DNA of 40,797 nt from Pseudomonadota bacterium (lineage in GTDB: Bacteria > Pseudomonadota > Gammaproteobacteria > Burkholderiales > Rhodocyclaceae). Of this stretch, positions 37,901-40,797 are shown piece by piece (within the stretch, counting starts at the first letter, position 1; every line of letters begins with the position of its first letter). Where the stretch lies: NCBI GenBank assembly GCA_018262285.1, contig JAGTRX010000009.1:1-40797 (forward strand), read 5' to 3'. A program made the position numbers and the translations under genes. Under the pieces are notes generated by a model that saw only the letters and a program-made list of their open reading frames with translations, did not search any database and had not been told where the DNA came from.

Positions 37901-38486
37901 CGTTGTGCCGGATCGCCCCCTCGTTCTGCTGGGCTGGAGTTTTGGTGGCCTGCTTGCCTGGGAAGCCGCGCACCAATTGCGGCGGATTGGTGCCATCGTC
38001 GAGGGCGTCATCATTCTGGATGGCGTAGCCAGCGCCGAACCCATCCGCCACCTGCTGCAAAAGGATGAAGCGGATTACCTGGCCGCCCTCTTCGACGAAA
38101 TGGGGCTGGGCGACGCCGAAGCCTTGCGCCGCCTGTCACCGGAGGAACGCCTCGATCTGATCGTCGAACGCGCCCGTGGCGGCGACTACCTCCCCGACGG
38201 GCTGGATCGCCAGCACATGCGCCGTCTGCTCGCGCTCTTCCAGAACAATGGTCTGGCCGCAATACGCTACCAGCCACCGAAAAGCGCAGGAAAACTGCTC
38301 CTTATCCGTCCGCGTATTACGTCAGGTCAGGCTCCCGGCATTCCCGGCGACGACTATAACGGCTGGGCAACGCTAGCCACCGATGGCGTTGATCTGCGCT
38401 GGATGGACGGAACACACGCGCAAATGCTGGTACCACCGTACATCGAACAGTTGGCTGACTACATCCGCGACTTTTTGCGTTCTTGA
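34974..38486 (+). CDS. Single-module NRPS-like enzyme: A domain interrupted by a methyltransferase, then T and TE
   Basis: This 1,170-residue enzyme activates one amino acid (or related acid), probably methylates it, tethers it and releases it. Adenylation motifs A1 (LSYAEL, residue 55) and A2 (LKAGCVYVPIDP, 100) come first. A SAM-dependent methyltransferase follows, with VLEIGCASGF at 228-237, covering about 170-420. The rest of the A domain resumes with A3 FTSGSSGNPKG (near 450), A5 NAYGPTEA (603), A7 YRTGDIGR, A8 GREDRQVKVRGYRIELPEIE and A10 LTPNGKLD. The carrier has FFMLGGHSILAV with Ser859. The thioesterase has GWSFGG (Ser989) and a late His (1148). There is no condensation domain. A by-eye specificity code, D-G-H-D-I-G-A-V-A-K, does not match a code I am sure of. 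The carrier needs the PPTase encoded just downstream. A -10-like TATACA at 34925-34930 has no good -35. Confidence 0.9.
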   Translation: MRIADFIFDEPSSPIAAESHPSLTAPASPDIVSRLAEIVAAHSTQNAVLDEEGGLSYAELDALSNRIARVLLRQQLRPETLVGVMIGRHRQFIAALFGVLKAGCVYVPIDPTLPLERRRLLLTLSGAEAIIAAAENAGDLQQLEWLCPNLKLGLTLDSDNVNALIEAPGETMSAELWDHLAGEAADDIAAGGWKSAFTGLPISEAAMAAFGANARNKIAPLIQPGARVLEIGCASGFTMRHIAPLAASYLASDLTRFNAERVETVARTLGLPQVTGRHLAAHDIDVLPAGSFDLIVMNSVIESFPGYGYLRSVLDKAATLLAPGGMLFLGSLWNLERRDDYLADLAAFARAHAGEGYSTRSDMTGSFFVPVDFFRDWAAKRADRPSLIASAIEAPGFDPAPYGFDLVIRFDGRGEGGDSKCAPINLDRRAIDAESAEPPAIAITPNQAAYVIFTSGSSGNPKGVLVEHAAVINLIHAIQADIYAPLVASKDLPPALDISCCFSFAFDGSIHHIFTPLLNGHTLHLPGDETRQDPRRLHEFIESHHLNVVDSTPSLFALLVDFWQESQAESSAKCFILGGEALSATLMERFYTLPGHRDIEVWNAYGPTEACVAACQYRMTAARWQEFLPPPIGAPLPGVELLVCDAAGRPLPIGVPGEIRIGGAGLAREYLNEPELTARQFVFDAQGKRWYRTGDIGRWHRPNLLQFMGREDRQVKVRGYRIELPEIEAALMASQLIRQAAVVVADPRQDGDRILVAYIVAQPGFDAGRCRAELDLRLPAWMMPAWIVTVDELPLTPNGKLDERRLPSPKAMEALAPHHRMPRPFSRDSERALAGLWQKILDIPVEDADDDFFMLGGHSILAVRLVSLIESNFGVHLPLSELFNATTIARMADRIEAKKLASDWHPVVAVRTEGQRTPLVCFHPVGGNVICYKGLADALGTDRPIYMVQSSGLEEGQTLQPSVEAMVANYLRAFKGVVPDRPLVLLGWSFGGLLAWEAAHQLRRIGAIVEGVIILDGVASAEPIRHLLQKDEADYLAALFDEMGLGDAEALRRLSPEERLDLIVERARGGDYLPDGLDRQHMRRLLALFQNNGLAAIRYQPPKSAGKLLLIRPRITSGQAPGIPGDDYNGWATLATDGVDLRWMDGTHAQMLVPPYIEQLADYIRDFLRS

Positions 38487-38498
38487 TGTGCTGTGATC

Positions 38499-39209
38499 TC
38501 AACCATAAAAACTCGTCAATGTCCCTGCCGGCACGAACCATGAAGTTACCGGCATTTGTGGAGCCATGGCGGCAAGACTGACTTGATAGCCTTTGCCAAA
38601 CTGCAAATCAGCACAAGTCCAATTTGCAGATGCGCAAACCGGTCGTTCGATAAGCCAGTCTTTGTTTGCTTCATCAGTACGAACGCGAAAATTATCCAGT
38701 GTGGCGGAAAGTCCTTGGCCAAGCGCCTTAACCACGGCTTCTTTACGTGTCCAGCAGCGCAGAAAAGCAATTTTTGCCTCATCCTCTGGTAACCCCTGGA
38801 TTTCGGCACATTCAAGAGGATGGAAAACCTTGCATAGATCATGCGGAGCAATAATTTTATTTAGCTCCTCGACATCAATACCAACAGCAGCGCTGCGACA
38901 AAGAGCAACCCATACTACGTTACCTGCGTGCGAAATACTGAATTCAAAACCGCATTCAGGCAGTACCGGTTTGCCCCATGAATTCGTTTGAAATTCCTCG
39001 AGAACAATTCCATTTCCTTTAGCCAGAAGAATGCGCACAAGCCCTCTTCCAGCCAAATGGTTTGTTCCGTCCTGGTGCCGATGGAATCTTCTCGCTCGCT
39101 CCATTTCGCTACTGGTAACAAAGGGGCTGAGCGTAGCCCACCCTTTATCGGAAAAGCTTTGAAGATCAATTCCGACACCAAATATTCCGACGCCGGAAAA
39201 TCTCGGCAT
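38499..39209 (-). CDS. Sfp-type 4'-phosphopantetheinyl transferase
   Basis: This enzyme transfers phosphopantetheine from CoA to carrier-domain serines, turning apo to holo NRPS. It shows the Sfp-family motifs: WGKPVLP, FSISHAGNVVWVAL, VGIDVEELN (metal-binding Asp and Glu) and CWTRKEAVVKALGQGL. With the ATG at 39209 it has 236 residues, the usual Sfp length. The frame is open to 39359, but that extension overlaps the promoter of the divergent DUF697 gene. The ribosome-binding site is poor, so the start is moderately sure. It faces the NRPS-like gene with 12 bases between stops. Its base composition looks more AT-rich than both neighbours. The obvious partner is Ser859 of the adjacent NRPS-like protein. 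Confidence 0.88.
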   Translation of the reverse strand: MPRFSGVGIFGVGIDLQSFSDKGWATLSPFVTSSEMERARRFHRHQDGTNHLAGRGLVRILLAKGNGIVLEEFQTNSWGKPVLPECGFEFSISHAGNVVWVALCRSAAVGIDVEELNKIIAPHDLCKVFHPLECAEIQGLPEDEAKIAFLRCWTRKEAVVKALGQGLSATLDNFRVRTDEANKDWLIERPVCASANWTCADLQFGKGYQVSLAAMAPQMPVTSWFVPAGTLTSFYG

Positions 39210-39266
39210 CCCCAAGAAAAAAAGCTGATCTGCAAGATTCAAGGACAGAAACCCCTGGATAATGAA

Positions 39267-39292
39267 TTGACAAGTGGCAAGCTTGCTATAAT
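39267..39292 (+). promoter_or_regulatory. Putative sigma-70 extended -10 promoter for the DUF697 gene
   Basis: TTGACA at 39267-39272 and TATAAT at 39287-39292 are both perfect hexamers. The spacer is only 14 bases, but TG at 39284-39285 makes an extended -10 (TGcTATAAT), which can compensate. It gives a leader of about 145 bases before the start at 39447. Confidence 0.6.
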
Positions 39293-39446
39293 ATCCACAC
39301 AAGTAGGCTCCTGGGTAACTCAGGGTAAGGGTACGGCATGGTTTCCGCCGCCACATCACCCCAGTTCAAGGATATGGCAGCAGGCGCTCCGCCTTCTGTT
39401 TATCCAAGAGAGCCACTGATTGCTTACAACTCTTCTGGAGGAAGAC

Positions 39447-39980
39447 ATGACCAAGCCTGCTACCGAGAAACCCGCATCTGCCGCTGAACAAACCGAACCA
39501 CAAGTTGAGAATACAACTCCCGAGTTGACTCGCGACCAAAAAGCCATGGCCATCGTCAGAAGCTACACGCCTTGGACAGCGGTTGCCGGCATTCTGCCAC
39601 TGCCACTTTTCGACATGGCGGCACTGATGGCAGCGCAATTGCACATGCTTTCCAAAATTTCCAAGGTTTACGATGTGCCTTTCAAGCAAAACACCGTCAA
39701 GGGCATCGTCAGCACTTTGCTTGGAACCATAATCTCCACCGGCGTTGGTGCCAGCTTGGGCTCGCTGATCAAGGGCATCCCCCTGGTTGGACCGGTAATC
39801 GGCTTCTTTGCAGTTCCCGGCATGTATTCAGCCGCAACATACGCAGTCGGACGTGTTTTTGTCACCCACTTCGAAGCTGGCGGCACTTTCCTTGATTTTG
39901 ATGCGCAAAAAATGCGCGCCCACTTCATTGATGAGTTTGAAAAGGCCAAGGCTCAACCCGACCTGGCAAAACCAGCCTGA
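39447..39980 (+). CDS. DUF697 (YcjF-like) membrane protein
   Basis: A 177-residue protein with a polar, alanine- and threonine-rich N-terminal 35 residues. It then has the DUF697 pattern YTPWTAVAGILPLPLFDMAALMAAQLHMLSKIS and a hydrophobic, glycine-rich hairpin (GIVSTLLGTIISTGVGASLG, GIPLVGPVIGFFAVPGMYSA). The tail is charged and helical. DUF697 proteins are membrane proteins sometimes linked to dynamin-like or Era-like GTPases; none is seen here. The ATG at 39447 has GGAGGAAG close upstream and is preferred to the TTG at 39420. It has its own promoter and terminator, so it is probably monocistronic. The function is unknown. Confidence 0.8.
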   Translation: MTKPATEKPASAAEQTEPQVENTTPELTRDQKAMAIVRSYTPWTAVAGILPLPLFDMAALMAAQLHMLSKISKVYDVPFKQNTVKGIVSTLLGTIISTGVGASLGSLIKGIPLVGPVIGFFAVPGMYSAATYAVGRVFVTHFEAGGTFLDFDAQKMRAHFIDEFEKAKAQPDLAKPA

Positions 39981-40000
39981 TACCAAACAGCATTACCACG

Positions 40001-40026
40001 ATGGGGCGGCGATACCGCCCCATTTT
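40001..40026 (+). terminator. Rho-independent terminator after the DUF697 gene
   Basis: A perfect 9-bp stem, ATGGGGCGG and CCGCCCCAT, encloses a 5-base loop (CGATA). It is followed by TTTC and then a further T run. It begins 20 bases after the DUF697 stop and lies between two convergent genes. Confidence 0.85.
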
Positions 40027-40040
40027 CATTTTTAGCTCTT

Positions 40041-40797
40041 CTACTTCACCAATACCCAACGGCCATCCTGTACCTTCATGATGACACAAGAGCGCCGGTC
40101 CATACCATTGTGGTCAAGCGGAGACATTCTGAAAACACCCTGCGTGCCCGTCAATTCCCTGATCTGCTCCAGTTCATCACGTAGCGCCTGACGAAACTGC
40201 AAAGTTCCCGGAACCGCCTTCTTCAGCGCCCGCGGTATAGCGTTCTGCAATAACAAACCGGCGTCAAATATTCTCGCACCATAAGCCGAAGCACTGCCAG
40301 TGCCAAAACGTTCTTCATAATTTTGTACATAGGCTTGTGCCACCAGCTTGACCGGATTGCCTTTCGACAGTTCATCCGCTACCAGGACCGGGTCACTAGC
40401 CACCAGAACCCCTTCGACCCGCTTGCCACCAAGCCGGATAAATTCACTGGAGGCAACACCGTGCGTCTGGTAAATCAGACCCTTATACCCCTTTTCACGC
40501 AGAGCAAACTGCGGTACCAAGGCAGGTTCGCCAGAAGCCGCAACGAGAACAGCATCCGGTCGCGTTGAAATAATCCTGGCAACCTGTTCGCTGACCGAAG
40601 CGTCTGTCCGGTCAAACCCCATGCTGGCGGTAATATCAATAAAGGCCTTGCTTGCCTGCTTGTTGATAATTTTGTGCCATTTTTTACCGTAGGAATCATT
40701 GAAACCGATAAAACCCAGGGAATTAACGCGATTCCATTGCATATGGACAATCAGTTTTTCGGCCAGCAGTTCATCGGTTTGCGTAGTCTTGAATGTC
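40041..40797 (-). CDS. Branched-chain amino acid-type ABC transporter substrate-binding protein (partial)
   Basis: This is the C-terminal 251 residues of a periplasmic type I binding protein of the LivJ/LivK family; the frame is open through the right edge of the window. Visible features are the hinge-region start FKTTQTDELLAEKL, then LGFIGFNDSYG, DAVLVAASGEPALVPQ and GLIYQTHGVAS. The C-terminal part contains SAYGARIFDAGLLLQNAIPRAL and TGTQGVFRMSPLDHNGMDRRSCVIMKVQDGRWVLV. Such proteins deliver amino acids, urea or aromatic acids to a membrane permease; the ligand cannot be told. No permease or ATPase gene is in view. Confidence 0.88.
   Translation of the reverse strand, partial: TFKTTQTDELLAEKLIVHMQWNRVNSLGFIGFNDSYGKKWHKIINKQASKAFIDITASMGFDRTDASVSEQVARIISTRPDAVLVAASGEPALVPQFALREKGYKGLIYQTHGVASSEFIRLGGKRVEGVLVASDPVLVADELSKGNPVKLVAQAYVQNYEERFGTGSASAYGARIFDAGLLLQNAIPRALKKAVPGTLQFRQALRDELEQIRELTGTQGVFRMSPLDHNGMDRRSCVIMKVQDGRWVLVK

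Noticed and set aside
36342-38060. Long open frame of 572 codons on the minus strand
   Set aside because: It is fully antisense to the NRPS-like gene, whose A, T and TE motifs are clear. GC-rich codon bias opens such shadow frames, and its product shows no family features.
1-40797. CRISPR arrays, insertion sequences, prophage genes
   Set aside because: No regularly spaced repeats, transposase, integrase or phage structural genes were seen on either strand.

Overview
The window is a 40.8-kb stretch of a GC-rich chromosome, most likely from a betaproteobacterium. Three things point there: a complete 14-gene complex I operon with separate nuoC and nuoD, a squalene module (hpnC/hpnD/hpnE), and the general style of the RhlE, Alr and NudF-like proteins. 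Rhodocyclales is a plausible order, but nothing seen fixes it. No plasmid, prophage or CRISPR signature was found.

Layout from left to right. (1) 1-2.7 kb: a dispersed GC-rich hairpin repeat, an rhlE-type DEAD-box helicase, a convergent secreted M14 carboxypeptidase-like gene and tRNA-Leu(UAG). (2) 2.7-13.8 kb, plus strand: a tightly packed set of hpnC, hpnD, a very large alpha-2-macroglobulin gene (one frameshift), hpnE and a GT4-GT2 fusion glycosyltransferase. The last three are linked by 4-nt ATGA overlaps. hpnC/D/E make squalene from farnesyl diphosphate. hpnE carries a roughly 61-bp palindrome inserted in frame. (3) 14.1-15.5 kb: a small integron cassette cluster with no integrase in view. 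It has two attC sites that share an identical 33-nt core, one cassette with two overlapping membrane-protein genes and one cassette with a single four-helix membrane protein. (4) 15.6-18.2 kb, minus strand: alr, a LysR regulator overlapping alr, and a Nudix ADP-ribose pyrophosphatase joined to the end of the nuo operon. (5) 18.2-32.5 kb, minus strand: nuoA to nuoN, complete and with intact Fe-S motifs. A 3' fragment of a tRNA-Leu lies just upstream of nuoA. (6) 32.5-38.5 kb, plus strand: a cstA-type transporter, then a one-module NRPS-like enzyme. This enzyme has a methyltransferase inserted in its adenylation domain, followed by a carrier and a thioesterase domain. (7) 38.5-40.8 kb: a convergent Sfp-type phosphopantetheinyl transferase, a DUF697 membrane protein with its own promoter and terminator, and a partial ABC transporter substrate-binding protein cut by the right edge.

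How the parts work together. The nuo operon is core respiratory chain. The squalene genes feed hopanoid or C30 carotenoid synthesis; no cyclase or desaturase is in view. The NRPS-like protein and the neighbouring PPTase form a self-contained route to one unknown, possibly methylated, amino-acid-derived product. The least explained parts are the NRPS-like enzyme, the cassette-borne membrane pair and the macroglobulin gene buried inside the squalene operon.
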